In this document: in pieces, positions 17,542-26,214 of the stretch | Position numbering within the stretch: position 1 is the first letter of the stretch | Layout of the letters: each line of letters opens with the position of its first letter | Assembly: GCF_003935375.1 (NCBI RefSeq) | Contig: NZ_RHQM01000014.1 | Location: 62,001 to 126,000 of the forward strand | DNA from: Stutzerimonas xanthomarina | GTDB lineage: Bacteria; Pseudomonadota; Gammaproteobacteria; Pseudomonadales; Pseudomonadaceae | Direction: 5' to 3' | DNA length: 64,000 bases | The notes under the pieces: generated by a model | The model's input: only the letters and a program-made list of their open reading frames with translations | Told to the model about the DNA's origin: nothing | Database searches by the model: none | Position numbers and translations under genes: made by a program

Positions 17542-17560
17542 AACTGACCAAATGTCAGCT
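17542..17560. promoter_or_regulatory. Operator copy E of the 19-bp palindrome family
   Basis: AACTGACCAAATGTCAGCT, nearly perfectly palindromic (AACTGAC/GTCAGCT). It ends 39 bases before the preferred ATG at 17600. It overlaps an in-frame N-terminal extension, which argues against that extension being translated. Confidence 0.8.
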
Positions 17561-17599
17561 TTTGAAAAACCTACCGCCCGCATGACCTGGAGAGCGACG

Positions 17600-18394
17600 A
17601 TGAATTTCGCTGACTACAAGACGATGACCTTCGAACGCCGTGGCCGCGTTCTTACCGTGACCTTCAACCAGCCCGAGAAACTGAACACCTTCGCCGGGGA
17701 GTCGCATACTGAGCTGTCCTGGCTGTTCTATGACCTGGTGGAGGACAAGGAGAGCGATATCATCGTCCTCACTGGTGCTGGTCGTGCCTTCAGTGCTGGT
17801 GGCGATATCGAGTACATGCAGTGGCTGCATGACAATCCGGTCGAGTTCTACCGTTGCGTGCGCGAAGCCAAGCGCATCGTCAATGGCATGCTGGAATGCG
17901 ACAAGCCGATCATCTGCAAGGTCAACGGCGATGCCATCGGCCTGGGTTCTACCGTTGCAGTGTTCGGCGACGTGATCTTCGCCGCCGACACCGCTCGCTT
18001 CGGCGACCCGCACAACAATGTCGCACTGATCAGCGGTGACGGTGGCCAGATCATGTGGCCGTACCTGATGGGCTATGCCCGCGCCAAGCATTACCTGTTC
18101 ACCGGCGAAAAGCTGACTGCAGCGGAAGCCGAACGCTTCGGCCTGATCAACAAGGCCATGCCAGCAGCAGAACTGAACGACTTCGTCGATGCCTACGCCG
18201 ACAAGCTGGCTGCCATGCCGGTGCAGTCGTTGCGCTGGAGCAAGTCGACCATCAACGTGCCGCTGCGCCAGATGGCCTCCAGCATGATGGACGTGGGCAT
18301 GGCCTATGAGGCGATCTCCTCGCAGCATCCAGACCACGTTGAGGCCATCGCGGCCTTCCGTGAGAAGCGCAAGCCTGTGTTCAACAAGAAGTAA
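17600..18394 (+). CDS. Crotonase-family protein lacking both hydratase glutamates
   Basis: A 264-residue crotonase (MNFADYKTMTFERRG start). The oxyanion-hole segment FSAGGDIEYMQW is intact. The two hydratase catalytic positions are changed: AIGLGSTVAVFGD has Thr at the Glu144 equivalent and GDPHNNVALISGDGG has His at the Glu164 equivalent. The protein therefore probably catalyses something other than simple hydration, such as ring cleavage (retro-Claisen), thioester hydrolysis or isomerisation. ATGs at 17522 and 17582 are in frame; 17600 is preferred because GGAGA precedes it and operator E lies inside the longest version. It is followed after six bases by an alpha/beta hydrolase gene. Confidence 0.86.
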   Translation: MNFADYKTMTFERRGRVLTVTFNQPEKLNTFAGESHTELSWLFYDLVEDKESDIIVLTGAGRAFSAGGDIEYMQWLHDNPVEFYRCVREAKRIVNGMLECDKPIICKVNGDAIGLGSTVAVFGDVIFAADTARFGDPHNNVALISGDGGQIMWPYLMGYARAKHYLFTGEKLTAAEAERFGLINKAMPAAELNDFVDAYADKLAAMPVQSLRWSKSTINVPLRQMASSMMDVGMAYEAISSQHPDHVEAIAAFREKRKPVFNKK

Positions 18395-18400
18395 GCGCTA

Positions 18401-19297
18401 ATGGGCATTGCACAGGAGCACGAGCAGGCGCAAGTACCCGCCTGGCTCACCTGGGCAATGCAGCGTCCGGGCCGTTCATGCTTTCTTGAGGTGGACGGTC
18501 GGCGCCTGCATTACCTGAGCTGGGGCGAGGACAGACCAGAGCGGCCAGTGTTGCTGCTGGTACACGGCATGCGTGCCCATGCTCACTGGTGGGACGCCAT
18601 CGCCCCCTATTTCAGCGAAGATTATCGGGTGGTCGCTCTGGACTTGTCCGGCATGGGCGACAGCGATCACCGGCAGAGCTACCCGGATCAATTCGGCGCT
18701 CTGGATATCATCGACCTGATCGAAGGTGCCGGACTCGGTTCGGTGATCGGCGTGGGTCACAGCTATGGTGGTTCACGGTTGCTGCGCGCCTGCGCCGACC
18801 GTCCCGAGCTGTTCAGGCGTCTGCTGGTGCTGGATTCGTTCATCGTGCTGCCCGGTGCCGAGATCCCCGTCGATACTGCCAACACCGCCAGCAAACGCTA
18901 CTACCCGGATCTACCCAGCGCCCTGCGGCGCTATCGGTTGATGCCGGAGCAACCGAACCCGGTGCTGCCGATCCTGGCGGCCATTGCCCGTCACTCATTG
19001 CGTGAGGAGGATCAGGGCTGGTGCTGGAAATTCGACCTCAACCTGCCGCTTGGCGTGGCCCATGAAGAAGTTGGCGTCAGCCTGCTACCTCGTGTGCCGC
19101 GACCGGTGGATGTGATCTATGGCGAGTGCAGCCCGGTGGTCAGCCGTGATGATGCGCAACAGGCGGTGGACCTGCTGCCCCTGGGGCGTGGTCCGTTCGG
19201 AATGCCCGGAACCTACCACCACATGATGATCGACCAGCCCCTCGCGGTGATCGCGATCCTGCGCGGGCTGCTGGCTTCTGGAGAGAAACATGAGTGA
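18401..19297 (+). CDS. Alpha/beta-fold hydrolase, paralogue 2
   Basis: A 298-residue alpha/beta hydrolase, same length as its paralogue at 10836-11732. Nucleophile elbow GHSYGG, oxyanion HG in LLLVHGMRAHAHWWD, catalytic His in the GTYHHMMIDQP segment. It is encoded six bases after one crotonase and overlaps the start of the next by eight bases, so the three are translationally coupled. A hydrolase sandwiched between atypical crotonases suggests hydrolytic ring or C-C cleavage of a CoA-bound intermediate, though ester or thioester hydrolysis remains possible. Confidence 0.88.
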   Translation: MGIAQEHEQAQVPAWLTWAMQRPGRSCFLEVDGRRLHYLSWGEDRPERPVLLLVHGMRAHAHWWDAIAPYFSEDYRVVALDLSGMGDSDHRQSYPDQFGALDIIDLIEGAGLGSVIGVGHSYGGSRLLRACADRPELFRRLLVLDSFIVLPGAEIPVDTANTASKRYYPDLPSALRRYRLMPEQPNPVLPILAAIARHSLREEDQGWCWKFDLNLPLGVAHEEVGVSLLPRVPRPVDVIYGECSPVVSRDDAQQAVDLLPLGRGPFGMPGTYHHMMIDQPLAVIAILRGLLASGEKHE

Positions 19298-20069
19298 ACT
19301 GGTCCTGCAGGAGAGGCACGGCGCTGTCGCCGTCGTCACCCTGAACAACGAAAAGACCCGCAATGCCTTGTCACGGGACATGCTGTTCGCCCTGGCCGAA
19401 TGCCTCGAGGGCCTGAACGACGATGCCGACGTGCGGGCCATCGTGCTCAAGGGGGCCAATGGGCATTTCTGCTCGGGCGGCGATGTATCCGGTATGTCTG
19501 CCGAGCGACCACTGCCGGTAGGGCGCGGGCGGATGGTACTCGGCCATCGGGTAATCCGGGCGGTACTGGAAGGCACCAAACCGGTGGTGGCGATGGTGGA
19601 CGGCTATGCCGCCGGGGCCGGCTTCTCCCTGGCGATGGCGGCCGACTTCGTAGTGGCTGCGCCCACTGCCAAGTTCGTTTCGTCCTTTGCCAAGGTGGGC
19701 CTGATCCCGGATCTCGGTCTGCTCTGGACCTTGCCGCAGCGCATCGGCCTGGCCCAGGCCAAGCGCATCTTCTACAGTGCGCGGGTCGTCGCCTCGGGCG
19801 AAGCGGCACAATTGGGCATCGTCGACGAACTGCTGGCGGAGGGTGCCGACTTGCAGGCTCGCAGCCTGGAAATCGCCGCCGAGTTCACCGCCAATGCGCC
19901 ATTGTCGGTCGCTCTGGTGCGCTCGGCTCTGGCCCGTGGTGTGACCTGCCTCGGCGACGCCCTGGACTACGAGATGGACAACCAGGCTGCACTGTACCTG
20001 ACCAAGGATCATCGCGAGGCGGTGGATGCCTTCCTCAACAAGCGTGCGCCCGGCTTCGTCGGGCTGTAG
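19290..20069 (+). CDS. Enoyl-CoA hydratase/isomerase family protein (PaaG-like active site)
   Basis: A 259-residue crotonase with the oxyanion-hole segment FCSGGDVSGMSA. The Glu144 equivalent is Ser (AAGAGFSLAMAAD) and the Glu164 region reads FVSSFAKVGLIPDLGLLW. An acidic residue in the LIPD segment is typical of isomerase-type members such as PaaG, so a double-bond isomerase is likelier than a hydratase. The ATG overlaps the 3' end of the hydrolase gene (ACATGAGTGA), and GGAGAGAAAC is the RBS. A clear terminator follows at 20102-20136. Confidence 0.87.
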   Translation: MSELVLQERHGAVAVVTLNNEKTRNALSRDMLFALAECLEGLNDDADVRAIVLKGANGHFCSGGDVSGMSAERPLPVGRGRMVLGHRVIRAVLEGTKPVVAMVDGYAAGAGFSLAMAADFVVAAPTAKFVSSFAKVGLIPDLGLLWTLPQRIGLAQAKRIFYSARVVASGEAAQLGIVDELLAEGADLQARSLEIAAEFTANAPLSVALVRSALARGVTCLGDALDYEMDNQAALYLTKDHREAVDAFLNKRAPGFVGL

Positions 20070-20101
20070 AGCAGGGCGGCAGTCGCCACAGTGATTTTGC
20101 C

Positions 20102-20136
20102 AAGGCCCCGGCTCAGACGACCGGGGCTTTGTTTTT
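20102..20136 (+). terminator. Rho-independent terminator
   Basis: Stem AAGCCCCGG-type (AAGGCCCCGG / CCGGGGCTTTG) with loop CTCAGACGA, ending in GTTTTT. It closes the crotonase-hydrolase-crotonase unit, although the next plus-strand gene starts only 35 bases later. Confidence 0.8.
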
Positions 20137-20170
20137 CGGGTATGCACAGCCAGGCAGTGGGAGACAACAG

Positions 20171-21235
20171 ATGACTTTGCGCGTTATCGTTTGCTACACC
20201 GGTGGCGTTGGCCGGGAACTGATCCGCCAGCTGCTACGCAATCCGGCTTTCGAGCTGGTCGGGGTGTTGGTGCATGGCGCGGACAAGGACGGGCAAGACG
20301 TTGGCGAAATTGTCGGGGGCGCTCCGGTTGGCTTGATGGCCACGCGCGACATCGCCGCGCTCACGGCGTTGCGCGCTGACGTCATGTCCTGGCATGGGCT
20401 GAAGTGGGAGCCGGAGGTGGTCGCCCACTTTCTTCGTGGCGGAACCAGCGTCTATTCCGGGATCGGCGGCTGGTACCTGCCGAGCCAGGCGGAATACCGG
20501 ATGCTGCAGGAGGCCGCCGGGCAAGGTGGCGCTGCGCTGGTTGCCGGCGGCAACATTCCCGGCCTGATCAGCGATGTGCTGCCGCTGTTTTGCTCGGGCT
20601 ATTCCAGCGATATCCGCATGGTCAGGGCCTGGCAGCGCAACTACATTCCCCACTATCCGTCGGCCGTGCAGATGGGCCAGTACCTGGGCATCGGTCAGCC
20701 CTTGCCCGATGCGCCTTTCGACCCTGCGGCGGCACCGGCGGAGATCGACCGGTTGTGGATGTGGGGCATCGCCCAGTCCGCCGCCCTGGTGGCCCAGGGA
20801 CTGGGGGTGGTGATGGATGAACTGCGCCTGACCAACAAGGAATTTGGCCCATCGAAAGCCGATATGATCCTGCAGCCCAGCGGGCTGGCCGTGGCCAAGG
20901 GCACGGCCGCGGGGGTGCGCTGGACCTTCACCGCCTTCACCCAGGGCACGCCCTTCTACGAGCTGGTCAATGAGCAGACCACGCGCCTGGACATCGGCCC
21001 GGGCTGGCGGGATACGCAGCAAGCGCTGAATTGGCGGGTGGTCATCGAAGGTTCGCCAAGCATCCAGTGCGAGCTCGGGCTACTGGCCGAGGCGGATGCG
21101 CCAGACCACGTCGCCGCCCTGAATGCCGCTCGCGCGCTGAACTTCCTGCCGCGCATCGCTGCGGCGGCTCCCGGCTGGCGCAGCGTGCTGGATGTACCGG
21201 CCCCGGTCGGCAGCCTGCGTCGAGCGGGGGCCTGA
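20171..21235 (+). CDS. DapB-like NAD(P)-dependent oxidoreductase
   Basis: A 354-residue protein of the dihydrodipicolinate-reductase-like/NADPH-dependent amine dehydrogenase superfamily. The N-terminus is a Rossmann segment (MTLRVIVCYTGGVGRELIRQLLRNPAFELVGVLV). The middle has the AGGNIPGLISDVLPLF block seen in relatives of 2,4-diaminopentanoate dehydrogenase and in actinobacterial steroid-cluster homologues. The real substrate is unknown; lysine biosynthesis is unlikely because length and C-terminus differ from DapB. The ATG at 20171 follows GGGAGACAACAG. The frame is open much further upstream, but that part is the shadow of the preceding crotonase. It converges with the flavin reductase gene at 21251. 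Confidence 0.78.
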   Translation: MTLRVIVCYTGGVGRELIRQLLRNPAFELVGVLVHGADKDGQDVGEIVGGAPVGLMATRDIAALTALRADVMSWHGLKWEPEVVAHFLRGGTSVYSGIGGWYLPSQAEYRMLQEAAGQGGAALVAGGNIPGLISDVLPLFCSGYSSDIRMVRAWQRNYIPHYPSAVQMGQYLGIGQPLPDAPFDPAAAPAEIDRLWMWGIAQSAALVAQGLGVVMDELRLTNKEFGPSKADMILQPSGLAVAKGTAAGVRWTFTAFTQGTPFYELVNEQTTRLDIGPGWRDTQQALNWRVVIEGSPSIQCELGLLAEADAPDHVAALNAARALNFLPRIAAAAPGWRSVLDVPAPVGSLRRAGA

Positions 21236-21250
21236 CGGCGTGAGCGGCAC

Positions 21251-22216
21251 CTATGTTGGTGATGGACTCCGGGCAAGGAGCGGCTCGCTGGAGGCGTGGG
21301 TGTTGCGGATCACCTTCCACAGCAACTCCTTGAGCAGCAGGATTTCGCAGGGCTCCATGCCACGTTCCGCCTCGTCCTCCAGCGCCTTGGTGGCAGCGAT
21401 CAGGTCGATAGCCACGCTGCGCCCCGCGTCTGAAAGCCGTACGCCATCGCCTTCGCGCAGCAGGATCAGGCCGCGCCGGGATAGCTCTTTCAGCACCGTG
21501 GGAATATTCAGGCAGGGATCGTCGATGAGGGTACGAATCTGCTCCGGCGGCAACTGACCCTGGGCCAGCAGGATGTTTAGTACATAGGCGTCGGCCTCGT
21601 CCAGGCCATGCACCTTCAGGATCGGTCGATGGCGCTGGATGAACTGGCGTGTCGTGCGGTAGGCCAGGTAGTTCAGCCAGTTGCGATCGAACCCGCTGGC
21701 GGTGCCATCCGCGAGACGTGCACCGGAGGCTGGCGCCGGCTTGTGCAGGGTATAGGCATAGCGCCCGGCCAGGTAGGCCAGCGGCTTGCGCTCGCAGTGC
21801 TCGACGTCGAGCACCTGGCCAATCAGGATGATGTGGTCGCCGCCTTCGTAGCGGTGGGCGACACGGCACTGCAAGCGGGCGGCGCAGTCGTGGAGCAGCG
21901 GTATCCCGTCGTGGCCACGGGCGATGGTGAGTTCGGCGAACTTGTCGGCGCCGCGCTGAGCGAAACGGTTGGAGAGGGCTTCCTGATCCGCTGCCAGGAT
22001 GTGCACGGCAAAGTGCTCCGCCTCGCTGAAGGCCGTCAGGCTTGCGGAACTCTTCGCCAGGCTCCACAGGATCAGCGGCGGATCGAGCGATACCGAGTTG
22101 AAACTGTTGGCGGTTACGCCAGTGTCCGTGCCTGCCGCATCTCGGGTGGTGACGATGGTGACGCCGGTGGCGAACTTGCCCAGGGCGTTGCGTAATTCTT
22201 TCGTATCGATTGGCAT
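21251..22216 (-). CDS. Flavin reductase component with C-terminal MarR-like domain (C1/HpaC type)
   Basis: A 321-residue protein. The N-terminal about 165 residues form a flavin-reductase domain (ELRNALGKFATGVTIVTTRD, then NSFNSVSLDPPLILWSLAKSSASL). The C-terminal part (about 180-321) looks like a winged-helix MarR-type domain. This architecture is known from the C1 reductase of Acinetobacter 4-hydroxyphenylacetate hydroxylase, where the extra domain mediates effector control. It would supply reduced FMN or FAD to the oxygenase encoded at 23473-24717. Start at 22216, although the RBS is not strong. It is the last gene of the minus-strand unit oxygenase, TetR, LEH-like, reductase. Confidence 0.85.
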   Translation of the reverse strand: MPIDTKELRNALGKFATGVTIVTTRDAAGTDTGVTANSFNSVSLDPPLILWSLAKSSASLTAFSEAEHFAVHILAADQEALSNRFAQRGADKFAELTIARGHDGIPLLHDCAARLQCRVAHRYEGGDHIILIGQVLDVEHCERKPLAYLAGRYAYTLHKPAPASGARLADGTASGFDRNWLNYLAYRTTRQFIQRHRPILKVHGLDEADAYVLNILLAQGQLPPEQIRTLIDDPCLNIPTVLKELSRRGLILLREGDGVRLSDAGRSVAIDLIAATKALEDEAERGMEPCEILLLKELLWKVIRNTHASSEPLLARSPSPT

Positions 22217-22283
22217 CCTGGCTCAACTCCGGTGGCTTTGAAGGTGGGCGGGCAGGGCCGTTCACGGCCCGACCCGCGTCGGC

Positions 22284-22658
22284 TCACTTGAACGCCGAAC
22301 CGTCGAAATAGTCCCGCCAGCTTTTGATCCGGCCATTCTCGATGGTGAAGATGCCCATGCAGGGCAGGGTGAGCAGCGTATTGCCCTCTTTGTCGACCAT
22401 GTAGTCGATGCGCTCGGTCAGCACCTGGTTGCCGTCCTCGGCGATGCTCAGGCACTCGATGCGGATGCCGCGCAGTTTTTCGTTCAGGCGGTGCAGGGCT
22501 TCGTGGGCCTGCTCCAGGCCATGGTGGGTCGGGAAGCCGCTGTTGGCCCATTCCAGGTCTTCGGTGACGGTTTCGCCCAGGGTCAGCAGGTAGCTGTCGA
22601 TGTCGGCGAAGCCTTGCAGGTGCTTGAGGACGAGTTCCTTGTTGCTGTTGTCGCTCAT
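22284..22658 (-). CDS. Limonene-1,2-epoxide-hydrolase-like protein (NTF2/SnoaL fold)
   Basis: A 124-residue small protein. Its active-site residues line up with Rhodococcus limonene epoxide hydrolase at identical spacing. Arg83 and Asp85 (LTERIDYM) correspond to Arg99/Asp101, Asp116 (SWRDYFDG) to Asp132, and Asn39 to Asn55; Trp37 stands at the Tyr53 position. It is about 25 residues shorter than that enzyme, mostly at the N-terminus. It probably adds water to an epoxide in one step without a covalent intermediate. It lies between a TetR gene and the flavin reductase gene of a two-component monooxygenase, which suggests it opens an epoxide made in this pathway. RBS AAGGAAAG before the ATG. A generic SnoaL-like function is the alternative. 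Confidence 0.82.
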   Translation of the reverse strand: MSDNSNKELVLKHLQGFADIDSYLLTLGETVTEDLEWANSGFPTHHGLEQAHEALHRLNEKLRGIRIECLSIAEDGNQVLTERIDYMVDKEGNTLLTLPCMGIFTIENGRIKSWRDYFDGSAFK

Positions 22659-22695
22659 CGTTCTTTCCTTTTTGGGTGGGGGGGGTGAGGGGTAT

Positions 22696-23415
22696 TCATG
22701 GTTGCTGGTGCCAGTCGCAGTCGGCGCGCCACCAGCCCAGCCGCGGGGCGTACTCGGCAATGCGCCGCCAGGCCGCCTGGGTGATTGCGGCAAGCGCCTC
22801 GGGCTGCATGCCCAGCCCGAGGAATAACCGTTGCAGCATTTCGTCGACATAGGCATGGGGCGCTTCGACGCCGTTGACCAGGCGTCGTCGGGCCTGAACC
22901 GTGGCACCGACGATGAGATCGAAGGCGACGTCGAGCGAAGCGAAGTGCATCTGCCCCTGGCGGCGTGCCTCGGCCAGGCATTCGCGCACGACCTGGTTGG
23001 TGCTGCTGGCGCGGGTGAAGTACTCGACATGATCGACGTGGGTGGTAAAGCCGCCCCAGCGGGGGTCGTGCCAGGCGCGGCTGATGGTCATCGCGGTACC
23101 GCCGATGGCCTTGAGCGCCGGATCTTGTGCCTGGCCGAAAAGCAGCTCGAACGCCCGCATGTTCTCCGCGGTGAAGCGTTCGCCGAGGGCGGTGACGGCG
23201 TGTTCCACCGATTCGAAATACTTGTAGAAACTGCCACGCGACACGCCGGCGGCGCGGATCACATCGTCGATCAGCGGCTGCGTACCACCATGTCCAGGCT
23301 GGTAGAGATCCAGCACGGCGTCGAGCAGGCGGGCCTGCATCCGCTCGCGGCGTTCGGCCGCCACGCGGGAGCGGAAGTCTCCGCTCTTGCCGTCGGTGGT
23401 GATGGCGATGCTCAT
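22696..23415 (-). CDS. TetR/AcrR-family transcriptional regulator 2
   Basis: A 239-residue TetR-type regulator. Its helix-turn-helix lies at about 20-65 (RLLDAVLDLYQPGHGGTQPLIDDVIRAAGVSRGSFYKYFESVEHAV). The start at 23415 (MSIAITTDG) is supported by AAGGAGAG. It is transcribed directly after the oxygenase gene from a promoter carrying operator F, so it is probably autoregulated. This makes it the leading candidate for the protein that binds the cluster's 19-bp palindromes. No binding data are available, and the other TetR (8157-8819) cannot be excluded. Confidence 0.9.
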   Translation of the reverse strand: MSIAITTDGKSGDFRSRVAAERRERMQARLLDAVLDLYQPGHGGTQPLIDDVIRAAGVSRGSFYKYFESVEHAVTALGERFTAENMRAFELLFGQAQDPALKAIGGTAMTISRAWHDPRWGGFTTHVDHVEYFTRASSTNQVVRECLAEARRQGQMHFASLDVAFDLIVGATVQARRRLVNGVEAPHAYVDEMLQRLFLGLGMQPEALAAITQAAWRRIAEYAPRLGWWRADCDWHQQP

Positions 23416-23472
23416 GCGCTTCTCTCCTTGGCTTGCGGTTGGCCGTTGTGGGTCGTCACTTGGCTGTGGCAA

Positions 23473-24717
23473 TCAGCGCGGCGCCGCCCAGTCCGGCACC
23501 GGACCGATATCGGCGAGCAGGTTCAGGCTGGAGTCCAGGCCCAGCAGAGCCCGGCCATACAGCTCGATCGACAGCCCCTGGTTCATCGCGTTGTGCCGGG
23601 TGCCTACGTTGAGGTCACGCCAGAACCGCTGCAGCGGGCTACTCAGGGCGAAGGCGCCGGGACCGGCGATGTCCATCAGACGATTGCCCGCGTCGCGAAG
23701 CAGGCCCATGGCATAACCGCAATCGGCCTGGATGCGCGCCTTCTCGAATCCTGTGAGCAGTCTTTGCTGGGCGGTTTCATCGAGCATCGCGGCCGCGCGG
23801 CGCACGTGCAGCCAGGCCGAGTCGATCTCCAGGGCCGCCTGGCCGGCGGCGCCGACCAGGCGCTGCGAGTCCTTCTGGCTCGGGTAGCTCCACCAGACCA
23901 CAGGACGCTTGTCCATCGTCTGTACGACGCTCTCCAGCATGGCGCTTGCGGCTCCCAGCATCGGCGGCAGCACGATCAGGGGGAACAGCGGCTCCGTCGG
24001 CCAGCGGTCACGTGGCTCCAGGCCGGGCATCGCCAGCAGCGCCTCGGCGGGCGGGCGCCGGGACGCGCGCAGCAGCAGGGTTTCCGGCACCACCAGGTTA
24101 TCCACCGCGATCATGTTGCTGCCCGATCCGGACATACCGGCGACCTGCCAGTTGTCGAGTATCTCGACCTGCGGCTGTTTGAGGTCGATCAGGGCGAAAC
24201 CGCCGTCCACCACCTGCCCCGCCGCGTCACGGATGGCAATGCCATTCAAGGCCCAGTTGGCGTGTCGGCAGCCCGAGGCGAAGCCCCACTTGCCACTGAT
24301 CCGGTAGTGGCCATCGCCGGCGGGATCGGCAAAGCCGGTCTGTGCCGCGACGCTGCAGAACAGCTCGTCGCCATTGCGCAATACCTGTTCCCGAATCGGT
24401 GGTGGCATAGCCTTGACGCTGGCGGTCACGCTCGACAGCAGGGAATAGGCCCAGGCGGTACCGACGCAGCCCTTGGCCAGTTCCGCCACCGTTTCTATGT
24501 GGGTGATCAGTTTCGCCCCCGGACCACCTGCTCGCAGCGGCGCGGTGATGGCGAACAGTTCCGCTTCCCGCAGCGCGGCGAATACTTCGTCGGTTATCCG
24601 GCCATCCTGCTCGCATTGTTGCGCGTGGTGAGCCAGCAGGGGGCGCAAGGCCCGCGCCCTGGCTTGCGGGTCGAAGGCTTCGGTGACGTTCGGGCGTATT
24701 GTGGTGGCGTCGGGCAT
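23473..24717 (-). CDS. Flavin-dependent monooxygenase oxygenase component (HsaA/C2-like, acyl-CoA dehydrogenase fold)
   Basis: A 414-residue group D flavin monooxygenase. The fold is that of acyl-CoA dehydrogenases (CVGTAWAYSLLSSVTASVKAMPPP, then GKWGFASGCRHANWALNG), and the family includes HpaA-C2 and the steroid-degrading HsaA. It hydroxylates (or possibly epoxidises) its substrate with reduced flavin delivered by the reductase at 21251-22216. The start MPDATT at 24717 is preferred because GGGAG precedes it; MKHASG at 24744 is an alternative only seven bases from operator F. First gene of its unit. Whether the substrate is phenolic cannot be told; no extradiol dioxygenase follows. Confidence 0.85.
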   Translation of the reverse strand: MPDATTIRPNVTEAFDPQARARALRPLLAHHAQQCEQDGRITDEVFAALREAELFAITAPLRAGGPGAKLITHIETVAELAKGCVGTAWAYSLLSSVTASVKAMPPPIREQVLRNGDELFCSVAAQTGFADPAGDGHYRISGKWGFASGCRHANWALNGIAIRDAAGQVVDGGFALIDLKQPQVEILDNWQVAGMSGSGSNMIAVDNLVVPETLLLRASRRPPAEALLAMPGLEPRDRWPTEPLFPLIVLPPMLGAASAMLESVVQTMDKRPVVWWSYPSQKDSQRLVGAAGQAALEIDSAWLHVRRAAAMLDETAQQRLLTGFEKARIQADCGYAMGLLRDAGNRLMDIAGPGAFALSSPLQRFWRDLNVGTRHNAMNQGLSIELYGRALLGLDSSLNLLADIGPVPDWAAPR

Positions 24718-24750
24718 TGCGCTACTCCCAGATGCATGCTTCATGAGTTT

Positions 24751-24769
24751 AAATGACTAAATGTCATTT
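24751..24769. promoter_or_regulatory. Operator copy F of the palindrome family, with an adjacent second half-matching site
   Basis: AAATGACTAAATGTCATTT, a perfect palindrome except for its centre, 33 bases before the oxygenase ATG. Its outer bases (AAAT/ATTT) differ from the AACT/AGTT of most copies. A related sequence on the minus strand, AAATGACAAAAATGTCGTA at about 24778-24796, follows with one extra central base, so two repressor dimers may bind side by side. Confidence 0.75.
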
Positions 24770-25055
24770 TTATCATTACGACATTTTTGTCATTTGTAAA
24801 TAGGGAATGCAGGGGGGCGTGAAGAGGAAAGGTTGGTCAGTATTGCCATGAGCTTGCCAGGCAAGGCGTAGAGCGCTGAAAATGGCTATGCGTCAGGAGG
24901 CGGGTGACGGGAAGATAGACGTGGACGCATCGACGTCAGGCGTTGGATTCAACGCCGTTGCCGATGCCATAGGTGATTGTTAGTCAGTATTGAATGGCGG
25001 TGGCCTGGGGGCGTAGTCATGCTGGAGCGAGGGTTCCCGGTATTCCGCCAGGTTG

Positions 25056-26069
25056 TTACAGATCGTCTTCCATGACCCGCAGCGGACCGCGTGGAAAGCC
25101 TTCGGCCTCGTAGAATTGCGCGCACCATTCACGCAGGGCGCGATAGCCGGCGACATCGCGCCTGGCGAAGATCGGTTGCTGGCGAAATTTCTGGTGGCGC
25201 CACATGCGCGCGTCTTCCTCGAACAGTTCCTCGGTCTGCGCCGACAGTTCGCGCAGGTGCTGGGGCATGACGTCCGGCGATAGCCGGTCGCGGGGGAAGA
25301 AGTAGCTGACCCGCAGGTCGGAGGTTTCGTCGTCCACCGGGGTGCAGGACAGCACCAGGCGACGGCCCAGCGTGCCATGCTCGAAGATGGTGAAGGACAG
25401 GCCGACCCCGGCATTGCGCGCATGCAGGCGCAAGGCGATTTCCCTGGTGCGTTTGCTGAGGAAACCCATCTGCGATTTCCATACCGTGGTGCTGGTATCG
25501 AACTCGAGCAGCACCGGGTCTTCTGGCGCGCGGTGGGTAAAGCGGAAATGCGCGGTGTCGGCGGCGTTCTCGGTGATCAACTGCGGGTGGATGCGCTCAT
25601 TCGGCTTGAGCACGATGTTGTCCGGGTAGCAGGGATAGAAATCCCTGGGGTCGGCCGGCAGCTCCGGGTGGTCGAACAGATCCGGCAACTCCCAGCCCTC
25701 GCGCGGAGCGCCGCAGGACGGGTCGTGCCAGAGAAAGATCATGCCGTGGCGCTCGAGCACATGGAACTTGCGCATCTTCCTCGGGATCTTGCGTTCCTCC
25801 CCGGGGATCAGGGTGTTCTGCCCCTCGGTGCCCCATTCCCAGCCGTGGTAGGGGCAGGCGATGCACTTGCCGTTGACCTTGCCGCCGTAGCCAAGGTGGG
25901 CTCCCATATGTGGGCAGTGGGCATCGAGCACCGACAGCTCGCCCTCGTCGGTGCGAAAGGCAACCATGTCATGACCGAAATACTTCATCGGCTTCACGCC
26001 GCCCGGAGGTATTTCACCGCTCCAGCCGATCTGGAACCAGCCGGTGGGTTTCATCGATAGATTGAGCAT
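25056..26069 (-). CDS. Rieske non-heme iron oxygenase, KshA-like
   Basis: A 337-residue Rieske oxygenase terminal component. Rieske ligands are Cys52-x-His54 (HCPHMG) and Cys72-x2-His75 (ACPYHGW). The mononuclear iron motif is DTAHFRFTH (Asp171, His174, His179). Length and style resemble 3-ketosteroid 9-alpha-hydroxylase KshA and related single-component terpenoid or steroid hydroxylases. It needs a ferredoxin-reductase partner, and none (KshB-like) is encoded in the window. The start at 26069 is supported by GGGGAG before the ATG; an open extension upstream has no RBS. The 286-base gap downstream (24770-25055) holds no gene. Confidence 0.88.
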   Translation of the reverse strand: MLNLSMKPTGWFQIGWSGEIPPGGVKPMKYFGHDMVAFRTDEGELSVLDAHCPHMGAHLGYGGKVNGKCIACPYHGWEWGTEGQNTLIPGEERKIPRKMRKFHVLERHGMIFLWHDPSCGAPREGWELPDLFDHPELPADPRDFYPCYPDNIVLKPNERIHPQLITENAADTAHFRFTHRAPEDPVLLEFDTSTTVWKSQMGFLSKRTREIALRLHARNAGVGLSFTIFEHGTLGRRLVLSCTPVDDETSDLRVSYFFPRDRLSPDVMPQHLRELSAQTEELFEEDARMWRHQKFRQQPIFARRDVAGYRALREWCAQFYEAEGFPRGPLRVMEDDL

Positions 26070-26214
26070 GTTGCTCCCCTTCTTGTTATTGGTTTTTGCC
26101 GATGGAGAACGGATCAGCCAAGTCGCCAGCACCGCTGGCGGCGATGCTCCCACCGCAATTAGCGCTCCTCGGGAATGGGCCGGGCGCCACCTTCCCTGGC
26201 AGCAGGGGCCGGGT

